Assembly: GCF_011752045.1 (NCBI RefSeq)
Contig: NZ_JAAKXW010000001.1
Span: 1,302,001-1,366,000 of the forward strand
Origin: Microbacterium hydrocarbonoxydans
Lineage (GTDB): Bacteria > Actinomycetota > Actinomycetes > Actinomycetales > Microbacteriaceae
Reading direction: 5' to 3'
Length of the DNA stretch: 64,000 nt
Shown one piece after another: positions 38,338 through 50,338 of this stretch. The first letter of the stretch is position 1. Each line of letters begins with the position of its first letter. A program made the position numbers and the translations under genes. The notes under the pieces were generated by a model. It was not told where the DNA came from, ran no database searches, and was given only the letters and a program-made list of their open reading frames with translations.

Positions 38338-39975
38338 ATGCGAGGAGTCCCGATGAGCCATCGGCCACAGACGAGCCTCGTCCGCATCATGGAGGAGCTC
38401 GGCAGCACCCTCCTCGACGTGATCGCCGGCGAGATCGACCCCGACCGCAGCGTCGAGGCGATCGTCATCCACGACCCGCTCGACGAGCCGGACGCTCCGC
38501 GCGGCGGGATCGTCCTCGGCGTCGGCATCCAGGAGCCCGCGGAGGCCGCACGCATCCTCTCCCGTCTCGGGCTCACCGGCACCGTCGGCCTCGTGGTGCG
38601 CGCGCCGTTCGCCGTCGACGAGGAGGTGCGGGCCGCAGCGGAGAGCTCCGGTGTCGTGCTGCTCTCGCTCACCCGCGGCACGGCCTGGGCGCACCTGGCC
38701 GGCATGTTCCGCTCGCTGATGACGCCGGGCGGGCCCGATGACGCCCGGCCGGTGACCTTCGGCGGCATCCTCGCCGGCGACCTGTTCGCGATGGCGAACG
38801 CGATCGCGGCCCTCGTCGAGGCTCCCGTGACGATCGAGGACCGCAACTCGCAGATGCTCGCCTTCTCGAGCACGCAGGAGCCCCGTTCCCCCGCCGCTTC
38901 ACGGGGACGGCAGCTGCCCCCGCATTACACGCGCCTGCTCGAAGAGGCCGGGGTGTTCCAGGAGATCACCCGCAGCGAGAGCCCCGTGGTGGTGTCCGCT
39001 CCGGCCGACGACCTCGCCGCCCTGGAGGACCAGCGCACCGTGATGGCCGTGCGCGCCGGTGACGAGGTCCTCGGCACGATCTGGGTCACGTCCCCCGCCC
39101 CGCTCAGCGAAGAGCACCTGCGCGTGCTGCGCGACTCCGCCCGGCTCGTCGCCATGCACATGGTCTGGCAGCGCACGGATGCCGACGTGGAGCGACGGCT
39201 GCGGGCCGACCTCCTCCGCACCGCGCTCGACGGCGGGCCGGCCGCAGCCGAGGCGGTGCACCGGCTCGGCCTGCGCGAGGAGCCCTCGGTGGTGCTGGCG
39301 CTCTCCCTCCACGCCCCGGCGACCGACCAGCTCCCGCATGCGGCGCTGGCCGCCGAGCGCAAGCGGATCGCCGACGCCTTCTCGGTGCACCTGCTGTTCG
39401 CGCATCCCCGGTCGACGGTCGGGCTCATCGGCGAGGTCGCGTACGGCGTTCTCCCGGTCTCCGCCGCCGTGGACGAGGCCGAGGAGAGCGCGGTGCGCCT
39501 GGCGAAAGAGTTCCTCACCCGGGTGCGCTCCTCGCAGACGCCGTTCATCGGCATCGGCAGCGTCGTGCAGGAGACCGCGCAGCTCCCGCGCTCGCGCTCC
39601 AGCGCCGACCGGGCGCTCCGGGTGCTGCGGGCGGACGTCGTCGACCGGCAGGTCGCGCGCCTCGAGGACGTACACGCCGAGGCGCTGCTGCTCGAGCTCT
39701 CCGTGCCGGCGCGGGACGTGCCGTCCGGACCGCTCGCCCGGCTCATGGACTACGACGCCGCGCACCAGGCGAGCCTCGTCGACACACTGCGCGCCTGGCT
39801 CGATGCCATGGGCGACGTGACGCTCGCCTCGCAGGCGATGTACGTGCATCAGAACACGTTCCGGTACCGCCTGCGCCGCGTCGCCGAGGTCGGCCGGATC
39901 GACCTGGACGACCCGAGCGCGCGCTTCGCGGTGCAGCTGCAGCTCCGGCTGCTCGCGATCGCCCCCGACCGCTGA
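38338..39975 (+). CDS. PucR family transcriptional regulator
   Basis: A 545-residue regulator: an N-terminal PucR-type sensor (~10-125), a central GAF-like GGDEF-related region (~130-420) and a C-terminal PucR helix-turn-helix (LASQAMYVHQNTFRYRLRRV, ~499-518). TAGCCT (38325-38330) ends 7 nt before ATG 38338, favouring a leaderless start. ATG 38353, with GAGGAG just before it, is an alternative 5 codons later. It follows the racemase gene by 76 bp and converges on the peptide operon, so it probably controls the D-amino acid genes, the peptide operon or both. Confidence 0.87.
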   Translation: MRGVPMSHRPQTSLVRIMEELGSTLLDVIAGEIDPDRSVEAIVIHDPLDEPDAPRGGIVLGVGIQEPAEAARILSRLGLTGTVGLVVRAPFAVDEEVRAAAESSGVVLLSLTRGTAWAHLAGMFRSLMTPGGPDDARPVTFGGILAGDLFAMANAIAALVEAPVTIEDRNSQMLAFSSTQEPRSPAASRGRQLPPHYTRLLEEAGVFQEITRSESPVVVSAPADDLAALEDQRTVMAVRAGDEVLGTIWVTSPAPLSEEHLRVLRDSARLVAMHMVWQRTDADVERRLRADLLRTALDGGPAAAEAVHRLGLREEPSVVLALSLHAPATDQLPHAALAAERKRIADAFSVHLLFAHPRSTVGLIGEVAYGVLPVSAAVDEAEESAVRLAKEFLTRVRSSQTPFIGIGSVVQETAQLPRSRSSADRALRVLRADVVDRQVARLEDVHAEALLLELSVPARDVPSGPLARLMDYDAAHQASLVDTLRAWLDAMGDVTLASQAMYVHQNTFRYRLRRVAEVGRIDLDDPSARFAVQLQLRLLAIAPDR

Positions 39976-39981
39976 CCGGCG

Positions 39982-42018
39982 CTAGCCGCGGCCGAGGCCC
40001 AGCGCGCCCATCAGACACGAGAGCCATTCCGCGTCCTGCGCCCTGAGCACCGCGGGACTGGTGCCGGCCCCGTGCCCCGCGTTCTCGAACACGTGCAGCA
40101 GGATCGGCTGATCGCCCCGCTGGGCCGCCTGCATCCGGGCGACGAACTTGCGCGCCTGAGCGGGCGGACACCGCGGATCGGTGTCTCCGGCCTGCACGTA
40201 GACGAGGGGGAACTCACCGGCGACGACGAGCTCGTACGGCGAGGAGCGGAGCAGCCGCCGCACGTCGTCGGGATCGTCCGGGTCGCCCCAGGCCTTGCGG
40301 ATCACGAACTCGAGGTAGGGCACGCGGATGCCGCCGATGAGGTCCAGAAGAGGCGCGCGCGGCAGCACCGCCCGCCACAGCTGCGGATGCTCGGTGACCG
40401 CGACGCCGCACATGAGGCCGCCGTCGGAGCCGCCGGTGAGCGCGAGCAGCTGCGGGGCCGTGATGCTCCGGGCGATGAGGTCCTCGGCGACGGCGACGAG
40501 ATCGCCGTCGCGGACCCGGCGGCGTTCGCGGTCCGCGCCGAGGAACCAGTCCCGGCCGAACTCCCCTCCGCCCCGGAGGTAGGCCTGCACGAGGGTGCCG
40601 CCGGCCGCGACGAACGCGGCGAGGTCGGGCTGGTAGCGGGGCAGCGTGGGCACGCCGGCAGCGCCGTACGCGGAGATGAGGGCGGGCCCGGGACCTCGGG
40701 CCGCACCCGCCGGACGGACCGCGTGATACGGGATCGGAGTGCCGTCGGCGGCGATCGCCCGACGGTACTCGACCGCGGCGTCCAATCGGACCCGCGGCGC
40801 GAGCAGCTCCTCCGTCTCGCCGCCGGGGCGGTGCCGGTACGCACCCCACGAGGTGGTGAGGGTGGAGAAGGTGAACAGGAACCCGCCGCTGCCGTCGTCA
40901 GGGTCGAGGCCGGTGAGCGGGAAGAACGCTCCGCCGAGCGCCCCCTCACCCGGGAGCGCGACGGATCCGGCGTCCGAGCCGTCGCGCCGGAGCACCCGCA
41001 CCCGCGCGGCGGTGTCGCGGAAGGCGGTGAGGTACAGGTGCTCGCCGGCCGGTGTCAGCGCGCGGAGGACGTCCTCCCCCTCGGGCACGAGCACCCGCCA
41101 GGTGCGGTCGTCCTCAGGATGCGGCTCGTCGAGGGCGATGGCCACGACGCGTCCGCGGGCTGCGCCGTGATCGGTGACCGCCACGTAGTCGTCGCCGACC
41201 ACGTGACCCGCGATCATGCCTGCGCAGTCCGTGACGAACGGCCGCCACGGCGTGCCCGCCCGGAGGTCGCGGACCGCCACCGGGATGGGGCGGCCGACAC
41301 GGTGGCTCGCGACGGCCCACCGCCCGTCGGCGGAGAACTGCACGCGGGTGTACTCGAGCGACCCGGCGGGGACCGGGATCTCCTCGACCGCCGACGGCCC
41401 GCCCTCGCCGAGCAGGTGGCGGTAGACGACCTGACGGAAGTCGGCGGCTGCCCCGTCGAGGGCGAGGAACAGGAAGCCCGAGGCGTCCGGGAACCAGGAG
41501 ACCCCTCCGCCCCAGGCGCTGTGCAGCACCTCGGGCGGAGCATCCGCGCGGAGCGCGCCGGAGGAGACGTCGATGAGGCGGATCGTGTTGTGCTCGCTGC
41601 CGTCGGTGCACACTCCGAGAGCGAGCACCTCGCCGTCGGGAGAGGGCGCCAGCCAGGAGAGCACCGCGGCGTGGCCCGGCTCGTCGAAGGCGGAGAGGGC
41701 GACGAGCGGGGTTCCGGGGCCGTACGGCTCGGCGCTGACGACGATCGCGTCGTCGTCGACGCGGAACCAGCGCCCTCCGCCATGCCGGGGCAGTTCGGGG
41801 CGCGCACCCGCCTCGTGCGCCTCGATGAGGGTCAGGGCCGCTTCCGTCGCGCCGGTGGCGGCGACGGTCGCCGACGCGAGCGCGGCCTGCGCGCGCTGCC
41901 AGTCCCGCACTTCCGCGGAGGCGTCGTCCTCCAGCCAGCGGTAGGGGTCGGGGACCGGGATGCCGGCGACGTCCTCGATGACGTCGACCGTGCGCGACGG
42001 CGGGTACGAGAGGCTCAC
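39982..42018 (-). CDS. Prolyl oligopeptidase family serine peptidase (S9A)
   Basis: A 678-residue cytoplasmic oligopeptidase: an N-terminal seven-blade propeller gate (~70-410) and an alpha/beta-hydrolase domain with the nucleophile in TGGSDGGLM, the Asp in QAGDTDPRCPP and the His in ENAGHGAGT. The start PDPYRWLEDDASAEVRDW is characteristic. It cuts short peptides after proline. Its ATG overlaps the stop of the Ere-like gene (ATGA), so it is the last gene of the peptide-uptake operon. It converges on the PucR gene with a 6-bp gap. Confidence 0.93.
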   Translation of the reverse strand: MSLSYPPSRTVDVIEDVAGIPVPDPYRWLEDDASAEVRDWQRAQAALASATVAATGATEAALTLIEAHEAGARPELPRHGGGRWFRVDDDAIVVSAEPYGPGTPLVALSAFDEPGHAAVLSWLAPSPDGEVLALGVCTDGSEHNTIRLIDVSSGALRADAPPEVLHSAWGGGVSWFPDASGFLFLALDGAAADFRQVVYRHLLGEGGPSAVEEIPVPAGSLEYTRVQFSADGRWAVASHRVGRPIPVAVRDLRAGTPWRPFVTDCAGMIAGHVVGDDYVAVTDHGAARGRVVAIALDEPHPEDDRTWRVLVPEGEDVLRALTPAGEHLYLTAFRDTAARVRVLRRDGSDAGSVALPGEGALGGAFFPLTGLDPDDGSGGFLFTFSTLTTSWGAYRHRPGGETEELLAPRVRLDAAVEYRRAIAADGTPIPYHAVRPAGAARGPGPALISAYGAAGVPTLPRYQPDLAAFVAAGGTLVQAYLRGGGEFGRDWFLGADRERRRVRDGDLVAVAEDLIARSITAPQLLALTGGSDGGLMCGVAVTEHPQLWRAVLPRAPLLDLIGGIRVPYLEFVIRKAWGDPDDPDDVRRLLRSSPYELVVAGEFPLVYVQAGDTDPRCPPAQARKFVARMQAAQRGDQPILLHVFENAGHGAGTSPAVLRAQDAEWLSCLMGALGLGRG

Positions 42019-43226
42019 AGGGCTTCACGTCCTGGTGCGTCGAACTCGTCGCGGAGCCGTTCGAAGGCGCCGGGGACGGGCGTGGCTCGCCGCAGGTGCA
42101 GCAGGGCGTCGAAGCTGGCGGGGAAGTCGTCGACGGTCTCGAGGGATCCGCTGGCGATCATCCCGGTGACGCCGTCGAGGAGAGCGTCGTCGGCGGCGCG
42201 CAGGTCGACGAGCGCCGCTTCCGCGGAGGCATCGCCGAGACGCTGCTCGATCCGCTCCTCGATGCTCCCTGCCACGGTGCCGCGAACGCTGAGGGACACG
42301 TCGCAGTCGAAGGGCCGCGGCGAGCGCTGCGCGAAGGTCACCACGGGCCCTGACCCGTAGGTCATCCCGAGCGCACGGAGGTCGGCGCCGAGCCGCTCCG
42401 CGAGCAGTGCGCCCATCATGGGGCGGCCGTCCAGCGGCGTCCGGCGGACGTGTCCGTTGTGCGCGTACACGAGCACCCGCTCCTCACGCGCCGCGATCCA
42501 CTCGACCGTGTCCGCCATGAACCGCTCCCGCGGATAGGGCCCCGGCTCTCCGTCCCACGCCAGCTCCCCGAGGAACGCGTCGATCGACGCCGCGCACCGC
42601 ACCGCGATCTCGTCCCCGGCCTCCCGCACGCGGGCGATCAGCGCTCGGAGCGCGAGGGCCAGGCCCGTGCGCTCGCCCTCGCTCATCGCGGCGTAGGCGA
42701 CGGCCGCCTCGGTGCGGCCGCCGAGGTCGGCGAGCCGCAGGAGCTCTTCGTCGCCGCGGCGGGCGGGGATCCGCGCGAGGCAGGCGCGCACGGCAGGTCC
42801 CGGCGAGGTGGACGAGCCCGGCAGGTCCATGCCGTGGAAGCGGATACTCCCGCCCGCGGAGTTCCACTCGCGCATCCAGGCGAGCTGGCGGCGGATGCCG
42901 TCCGTCTCCCCGAATCGGTAGGTGATGCCATCCCTGGCGATGTCGTCCACGGCCCCGGGTCCGCCGTGGATCCAGTCGTCGACGAGGAGCCCCTCGGCGA
43001 AGCCCGACTCCATCACGAAGGCGGTGACGCCGTGGTCGCGGACCAGTGCGCGCAGCAGCGCATCGCCGAGGGCAGTGAACTCGGTGATGCTGTGCGCCCC
43101 TTCGCCGAGGGCGATGACGCGCGCGTCGCCGATGAGCGCGCCGATCGCTCCCGGGTCGGGGAACTCCGGCCGTGCGAGGTCGATCCGGTCGATCGGCCGC
43201 ACGGAGGGTGCGATCTGCGCGCTCAT
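42015..43226 (-). CDS. Erythromycin esterase-like hydrolase
   Basis: A 403-residue protein of the EreA/EreB superfamily. The catalytic-site segments are present: ALGEGAHSITEF (Glu, His), TAFVMESGFAEG and LVYAHNGHVRR. True Ere enzymes open the macrolactone of erythromycin, but many family members have unknown substrates. Placed between a peptide-binding protein and a prolyl oligopeptidase with tight spacing (16 bp and a 4-nt overlap), it more likely acts on an imported cyclic ester, lactone or depsipeptide than as a resistance gene. No evidence decides this. Confidence 0.82.
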   Translation of the reverse strand: MSAQIAPSVRPIDRIDLARPEFPDPGAIGALIGDARVIALGEGAHSITEFTALGDALLRALVRDHGVTAFVMESGFAEGLLVDDWIHGGPGAVDDIARDGITYRFGETDGIRRQLAWMREWNSAGGSIRFHGMDLPGSSTSPGPAVRACLARIPARRGDEELLRLADLGGRTEAAVAYAAMSEGERTGLALALRALIARVREAGDEIAVRCAASIDAFLGELAWDGEPGPYPRERFMADTVEWIAAREERVLVYAHNGHVRRTPLDGRPMMGALLAERLGADLRALGMTYGSGPVVTFAQRSPRPFDCDVSLSVRGTVAGSIEERIEQRLGDASAEAALVDLRAADDALLDGVTGMIASGSLETVDDFPASFDALLHLRRATPVPGAFERLRDEFDAPGREAL

Positions 43227-43242
43227 CGATGTGCTCCCGCTC

Positions 43243-45096
43243 CTACTGCTCTTCCGTGAAGTACCACTGCTCCGGCGAGTACACGAACTTCAGCAGCGAC
43301 CGGAAGGTCGACGGCGGGCCGGAGAGCGTGTCCTTCCACACGATGAGGTTGTCAGGTGTCGGGAAGAACAGCACGGGCAGGTCCTTCGAGAGCATGCTCA
43401 CCTCGGCGCTCAGTGCGTCGGGGTCGCTGCCGAAGGTGCTCGCCATGATGAGCTCGTCCGCCTCGGGGTCGCTGTAGCTGCCGAGGTTGAAGCTGCCGCC
43501 GGTGTTGAACGCGTTGTTGCTGGTCGGGTACGCGGTCTGCACGAAGGCGCCGAAGTCCTGCATCCCCCACTCGTCGGCGTTGTCCGGCGCGTAGCTGTTG
43601 CCGTAGTTCTCGTACATGTAGTTCAGCGACTTCGTGACGATCTTCGCCTCGATGCCGAGCTTCTTCGCCTGCGAGACGAAGGCGAGGTCGCGAGCGCCGA
43701 CGTAAGCCGGCTCGTTCGCGGAGGCGATCGTGAACGTGATCTTCTGCCCGTCCTCGATCCCCTCGCCGCATTCGTCGTCGCCGGTGCCCGGCCTGACGCA
43801 GGTCGTGCCGTTCTCGGCATCCACCTTCCAGCCGTGGTCGGCGAGCAGCTTCTCTGCGGCCTCCGGATCGAACGGGTACGGGGCCTCGTCGCCGAAGTCG
43901 GGCGGGTACGGCGAGTTCAAGCCGCCGGTGCTGTAGTTCTCGCTGGCGGTGCCGCTGTGGATGCCGCGGGACTTGATGTACCCGGGCTGATCGATGAGGT
44001 GCTGCAGCGCCTGACGGATGTAGAGCTGTCCGATGACCTTGTCGAAGCCGTCGACGGTGTTGGCGAAGTTGATCACGAGTCCGTCGAAGCGGGCCGGCGA
44101 GGGGGCGCCGTAGACGTTGTACCCCTTCTCCCGCAGCTCGTCGATCTTCGAGGCGTAGCTGGCATCCAGACGGCCGACGGTGAGCGTGCCGGCCTGGTAC
44201 TGGTTGAAGATCGCCGCCGCGGAGGTGAAGGCCTTGAAGTCGACCTGCTCGATGCGCGCGTCACCGGGACCGGAGTACTCCGGGTTCGGCACGAGCGAGA
44301 AGGAGCCGGTCGACGGCTCGAAGGCCGACAGCCGGTACGGCCCGTTCACGACCTGCCACAGCGGATTCGTCGCGAAGGTCGACTGATCGGAGGACTGCTC
44401 GGTCAGGTAGCGGTAGATCGCGGCGGCGTTCGCCGGGTCGCGATGGTCGAGGAGCGGACCGCCCGTCTCGGCGATGCTCCAGTCGTCCGCCGGCATCACG
44501 TAGAGCAGCTGCAGCAGCGACACCAGGTAGGAGGGGTTGTAGGGCGTCTCGAACGTGAGCGTGAGAGTGTGCTCGTCGGTGGCCGTGGCGGTGACGCCGT
44601 CAGGGAACTGCCCCGGGGTGTAGAAGCTCCAGTTCGCCGGGCTCTCCGCGATGGCGGCCTTGAGCAGGTCGAAGGAGAACACGGCGTCGCCGGCGGTGAC
44701 CGGCTTGCCGTTGGACCAGGTGTAGTCCTTCATGGTGATGGTCGCAGTGTGACCGTCGTCGCTGATGACAGGCGCCTCGGCGAGGCTGGTGGCCTCGTCG
44801 AAGGGCTCGCCCTCGAGGCTCGTGCGGTACAGGGCCCGCCACATGAGGTCGTAGCCGATCACCGTGCCGCCGGCCTCGGCGGGCGGGTAGGGGTAGATGT
44901 AGTTCGGGGTGAGTCCCGGGGTGAGGGCGATCGTGACGGTGCCGCCGTCGACGGGCGTGCCGCTCTCCTCGGGGATGGTGTCGTACGACGACGAGTCGAC
45001 CTGCGAGCTCGTCGCCGTGCAGCCGGTCATGATCAGCATCCCGGCCGTGGCCAGGGCGATCAGGAGGCGTCCTCGCCTCCGCGCAACCTGCGACAT
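43243..45096 (-). CDS. Oligopeptide ABC transporter substrate-binding lipoprotein
   Basis: A 617-residue SBP_bac_5 (OppA/DppA class) protein. A signal sequence with lipobox LIMTGC (Cys ~27) anchors it outside the membrane; family landmarks such as DAVFSFDLLK, NGPYRLSAFEPSTGSFSLV and LYIRQALQHLID follow. The ATG at 45096 has AAGGAGC 6-8 nt upstream; a longer in-frame start would misplace the signal sequence. It delivers peptides to the permeases at 45256-47102. A 159-bp gap separates it from the permease genes, which may allow separate, higher expression. Confidence 0.92.
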   Translation of the reverse strand: MSQVARRRGRLLIALATAGMLIMTGCTATSSQVDSSSYDTIPEESGTPVDGGTVTIALTPGLTPNYIYPYPPAEAGGTVIGYDLMWRALYRTSLEGEPFDEATSLAEAPVISDDGHTATITMKDYTWSNGKPVTAGDAVFSFDLLKAAIAESPANWSFYTPGQFPDGVTATATDEHTLTLTFETPYNPSYLVSLLQLLYVMPADDWSIAETGGPLLDHRDPANAAAIYRYLTEQSSDQSTFATNPLWQVVNGPYRLSAFEPSTGSFSLVPNPEYSGPGDARIEQVDFKAFTSAAAIFNQYQAGTLTVGRLDASYASKIDELREKGYNVYGAPSPARFDGLVINFANTVDGFDKVIGQLYIRQALQHLIDQPGYIKSRGIHSGTASENYSTGGLNSPYPPDFGDEAPYPFDPEAAEKLLADHGWKVDAENGTTCVRPGTGDDECGEGIEDGQKITFTIASANEPAYVGARDLAFVSQAKKLGIEAKIVTKSLNYMYENYGNSYAPDNADEWGMQDFGAFVQTAYPTSNNAFNTGGSFNLGSYSDPEADELIMASTFGSDPDALSAEVSMLSKDLPVLFFPTPDNLIVWKDTLSGPPSTFRSLLKFVYSPEQWYFTEEQ

Positions 45097-45255
45097 GTGC
45101 TGTGCTCCTTCTTCGGGTTCAGGTGGGGCTCGGACGGTTCGGGTGGTGCGGATGTCCGATGCTCCGAGAGTGCAGGATGCCGCTCCGCCGCCGTTCAGGG
45201 ATCCCGACATAATCGCCGGGTCGCATCCGTCGAGGCCGACACAGGGACGCCGGCA

Positions 45256-46155
45256 TCACAGCGACCGGTGCTCGATGGCGTCGCGCAGGGCGTCCCCGAG
45301 GAGGTTCAGGGCCAGCACCGTGAGGACGATGCACGCGCCGACGGGGTAGATCAGCCACCAGTAGTCCGCCGCGAGGAACGACACCCCGCTGGAGAGCTGA
45401 CTGCCCCAGTCGGTCACCGGATAGCTGAGCCCGAACCCCAGATAGCCGAGCGCGGCGAGCACGAGGATCGAGTCGGCGACCTGGAACGTGAGGTTCACGA
45501 CGATGACGCCGAAGGTGTTCGGGATGAGGTGACGGAGGATGAGACGGCTGTTGCTCGCGCCCATCAGCCGCGCCGCGGAGACGAACTCGCGCACTCGCAG
45601 CGAGAGGACCTCGCCGCGGATGAGGCGCGCGGCGACGAGCCACGAGAATCCGCCGATGACGAGCGCCAGGGTGAGCGGGGTCGCGCTGAACCGCGCGGCG
45701 ATGATGAGCACGAAGAACAGGAACGGGATCGAGAGGAGCACGTCGACCACGCGCATCATGAACCCGTCGAGCACACCGCCGACGAGTCCGGCGACGGCCC
45801 CGTAGATCGTGCCGAGCGTGGTGGCGAAGAGCGCGGCGAGCAGGCCGATCTGCAGGGAGACCTGGCCGCCCTGCATGAGCCGGCCGAGCACGTCGAAGCC
45901 GTTGCTGTCGGTCCCGAGCAGGAAGCCGTCGCCGGGCGGGAGCGCCGCGTTCAGCAGGTCGACGTCGGTCTGGTTCGTCGGATGCAGGACCGGGCCCAGA
46001 TAGCAGAACAGCACGAGCACGGTGAGGATGACGACGCCCGCCCTGCCGGACCGGCTGCGCCAGAGCGCCCTCAGCACGGCCGAGCGCGAGACGGGGCTGC
46101 GGGTCGCGATCGCGGGGAGCTCCTCCGCCGCGATCTCCGCGCGTGCGGAGCTCAT
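45256..46155 (-). CDS. Oligopeptide ABC transporter permease (OppC/DppC type)
   Basis: A 299-residue inner-membrane permease with an N-terminal OppC-type extension and about six helices. The EAA loop reads EFVSAARLMGASNSRLILRH (~203-222). The GTDSNGFDVLGRLMQGGQVSL segment is typical of OppC. The ATG at 46155 overlaps the OppB stop. Works with the OppB partner (46152), the fused ATPase (47099) and the lipoprotein (43243). Confidence 0.92.
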   Translation of the reverse strand: MSSARAEIAAEELPAIATRSPVSRSAVLRALWRSRSGRAGVVILTVLVLFCYLGPVLHPTNQTDVDLLNAALPPGDGFLLGTDSNGFDVLGRLMQGGQVSLQIGLLAALFATTLGTIYGAVAGLVGGVLDGFMMRVVDVLLSIPFLFFVLIIAARFSATPLTLALVIGGFSWLVAARLIRGEVLSLRVREFVSAARLMGASNSRLILRHLIPNTFGVIVVNLTFQVADSILVLAALGYLGFGLSYPVTDWGSQLSSGVSFLAADYWWLIYPVGACIVLTVLALNLLGDALRDAIEHRSL

Positions 46156-47098
46156 GCGCCCAGCTCGATCCGCCGGTCGGCGCGGGCGACGACGAGGTCG
46201 GCGATGAAGTTGCCGGCGACCGTCAGCGCACCGCCGATGAGGGTGTAGGCGAGCAGCACGGGATAGTCCTCTCGATGGAGGCTGTTGAGGAACAGCAGCC
46301 CGAGACCGGGATAGTTGAACACCGCCTCGACGATGAGGTTCCCGGCGAGGAGGGTGGGGATCAGCACGCCGACGAGCGTGATGATCGGGGTGACGGCGTT
46401 GCGCAGCAGATGCCGGGTGAGCACGATCCGCTCGGAGGCGCCCTTCGCCCTGGCCACCTTGATGTAGTCCATGCCGAGCTGCTCCAGCGCCGACGAGCGC
46501 TGGTACTGCGCGAACACGACGACGTTGGTGACCGCGAGGGTGATCAGCGGCAGCGCCATCGCGCGGGTGTCGGTGAACACGACCCACGGCGAGGTCGACT
46601 GCGAGGCCTCCGCGGGGAACAGCGGGACGGTCTGGCTGAACAGGCCGATGAGCACCAGGGCGATGAGGAACGACGGGGTGGCGTACAGGAGGTAAGACAC
46701 CGAGGTGGCCGCGCGATCGACGAACCGCCCGCGCCGCACCGCCTGCAGGATGCCGAGCGGGATCGCGATCACCAGTGCCAGGACCAGCCCGGCGAGTGAC
46801 AGCATGGCGCTGCGCGGCGCGTTCTGGAGGAGCAGGGTGCCGACGTCCTCGTTGAGCTTGTAGGAGCGGCCAAGGTCTCCGCGCAGCAGCTGCAGGAGGT
46901 AGTCGAGGTACTGCGCGAGCACCGGCCGGTCATAGCCGTGCTCGCGGTTGAACGCGTCGACGGCCGCCTGCGTCGCCTGCTGACCGAGCACGGCGCGACC
47001 GGGGCTGTCGGAGATGAGGTGCAGGAGGAGGAACACGACGAGGGAGATCCCCAGCAGCACCGCGAGCGACACGAGCACGCGGCGGATGACGAACCAGA

Positions 47099-47102
<4 letters not shown>
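46152..47102 (-). CDS. Oligopeptide ABC transporter permease (OppB/DppB type)
   Basis: A 316-residue permease with the OppB N-terminal helix (FVIRRVLVSLAVLLGISLVV), the RGDLGRSYKLNEDVGTLL segment and the EAA loop DYIKVARAKGASERIVLTRH (~225-244). Its ATG overlaps the stop of the fused ATPase gene (ATGA) and its stop overlaps the OppC start, so all three are translationally coupled. It forms the transport channel with OppC. Confidence 0.92.
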
Positions 47103-49150
<2,048 letters not shown>

Positions 49151-49291
49151 GCCGCGCTCCCTTGCGACTTCATGGGCGTGCCCGCGGGCCCGGGCCGGGT
49201 CCCGCTCCTCTTCGATGATGCGCCAGAAGGCACCTGGTCCGTTCGTCGCGGGTTTCGAACGGGACCCGACCCGTTCGTCGAGGTCGACGAA

Positions 49292-50338
49292 TCAGGAGGG
49301 GCGATGGGCGATCGGGATGCCGAGCTCGGCGTGGAGCAGCCGCAGCACGTTCCCGCCGAGCACCGCGAGGATATCAGCCTCGCTCCACCCGCGGCGCTGC
49401 AGCGCCTCGGTGACGAGCGGCAGCCCGGCCGGCCCCTCGAGCCCCGGCAGGTACTCGTCGGCGGGCACGCCCTCGACGGTGTCCTGCGTGCAGCAGGGCG
49501 CGACCGTGTCGGCGATGACCTCGCGGACGAAGTCCGGCCCCATGCCCACGTGCTCGATCCCTGCGACCGCGACGAGGTGCTCGAAGTGGTCGACGAGGAC
49601 GTCGAGCGTGTACGCGCTCGCGTGCAGGAAGGGTGCGAAGAAGTTCACGCACACGACGCCGCCGGTCGCCGCGATGCCGCGCACCTGCGCGTCGGCGAGG
49701 TTGCGGTGGTGGTCGAACAGCGCGCGGGAGGACGAGTGCGTCGCCAGCACCGGACGCGTGGCGAGCTCGAGCACGTGGTCGACCCCGCCGACGCCGAGGT
49801 GGCTCACGTCGAAGAGCATCCCGAGGCGCTCCATCTCGGCGACCGCCCGGACGCCGGATCGGGTCAGCCGGCTGCCCGCCGCGTCCTCACCGCTGCCGTC
49901 TCCGAAGGCGCTGCGGCCGAAATGGGCGATCGAGCCGACCCGCACCCCGAGCCGGTGCACCGTCTCCAGCAGCTCTACGTCCTCGCCGATGCCGGGCATC
50001 CCCTCGAGCGCGAGCACCAGGGCGATGCGCCCCTCGCCGATCACGCGCTCGACGTCCGCGCCGTCGAGGCACAGGCCGACGGCGTCCGCGTTCCCCTCGG
50101 CGAGCCGGTGCGCCGCCTCGATCATGCGGAGCGTGCGGCGCAGGGCTCCCTCCGGGCGGTACGGGTCGTCGATGAACACGGGCAGGATCTGCAGGTCGAC
50201 GCCGCCGGCCCGCAGCTGCGGGAGCCAGCGCTCGCGGAAGAAGACGGCCCACTGCTCGGGCGGCCGGCCGGCGACCGCGCAGAGCAGATCGTTGTGCGCG
50301 TCGGCGACGACGGCTCGGCTGTGCAGCTCGGTGCTCAT
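49292..50338 (-). CDS. Membrane dipeptidase family (M19) hydrolase
   Basis: A 348-residue zinc dipeptidase of the renal dipeptidase family, with no signal peptide. Zinc-site segments: VADAHNDLL (H, D), LALEGMPGIG (bridging Glu), LFDVSHLGV (His) and LATHSSSRAL (His). M19 enzymes cleave dipeptides and, unusually, tolerate a D-residue at the C-terminal position. The ATG overlaps the stop of the upstream serine hydrolase. In this operon it probably finishes the digestion of imported peptides, possibly including L-D dipeptides. Confidence 0.9.
   Translation of the reverse strand: MSTELHSRAVVADAHNDLLCAVAGRPPEQWAVFFRERWLPQLRAGGVDLQILPVFIDDPYRPEGALRRTLRMIEAAHRLAEGNADAVGLCLDGADVERVIGEGRIALVLALEGMPGIGEDVELLETVHRLGVRVGSIAHFGRSAFGDGSGEDAAGSRLTRSGVRAVAEMERLGMLFDVSHLGVGGVDHVLELATRPVLATHSSSRALFDHHRNLADAQVRGIAATGGVVCVNFFAPFLHASAYTLDVLVDHFEHLVAVAGIEHVGMGPDFVREVIADTVAPCCTQDTVEGVPADEYLPGLEGPAGLPLVTEALQRRGWSEADILAVLGGNVLRLLHAELGIPIAHRPS

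Noticed and set aside
42015..43226. Calling the Ere-like gene a macrolide-resistance determinant
   Set aside because: Family membership alone does not show resistance, and the operon context points to catabolism.
42922..46248. A plus-strand open frame of over 1100 codons opposite the peptide transport genes
   Set aside because: It is the mirror of well-supported permease and binding-protein genes, with composition typical of high-GC antisense frames.
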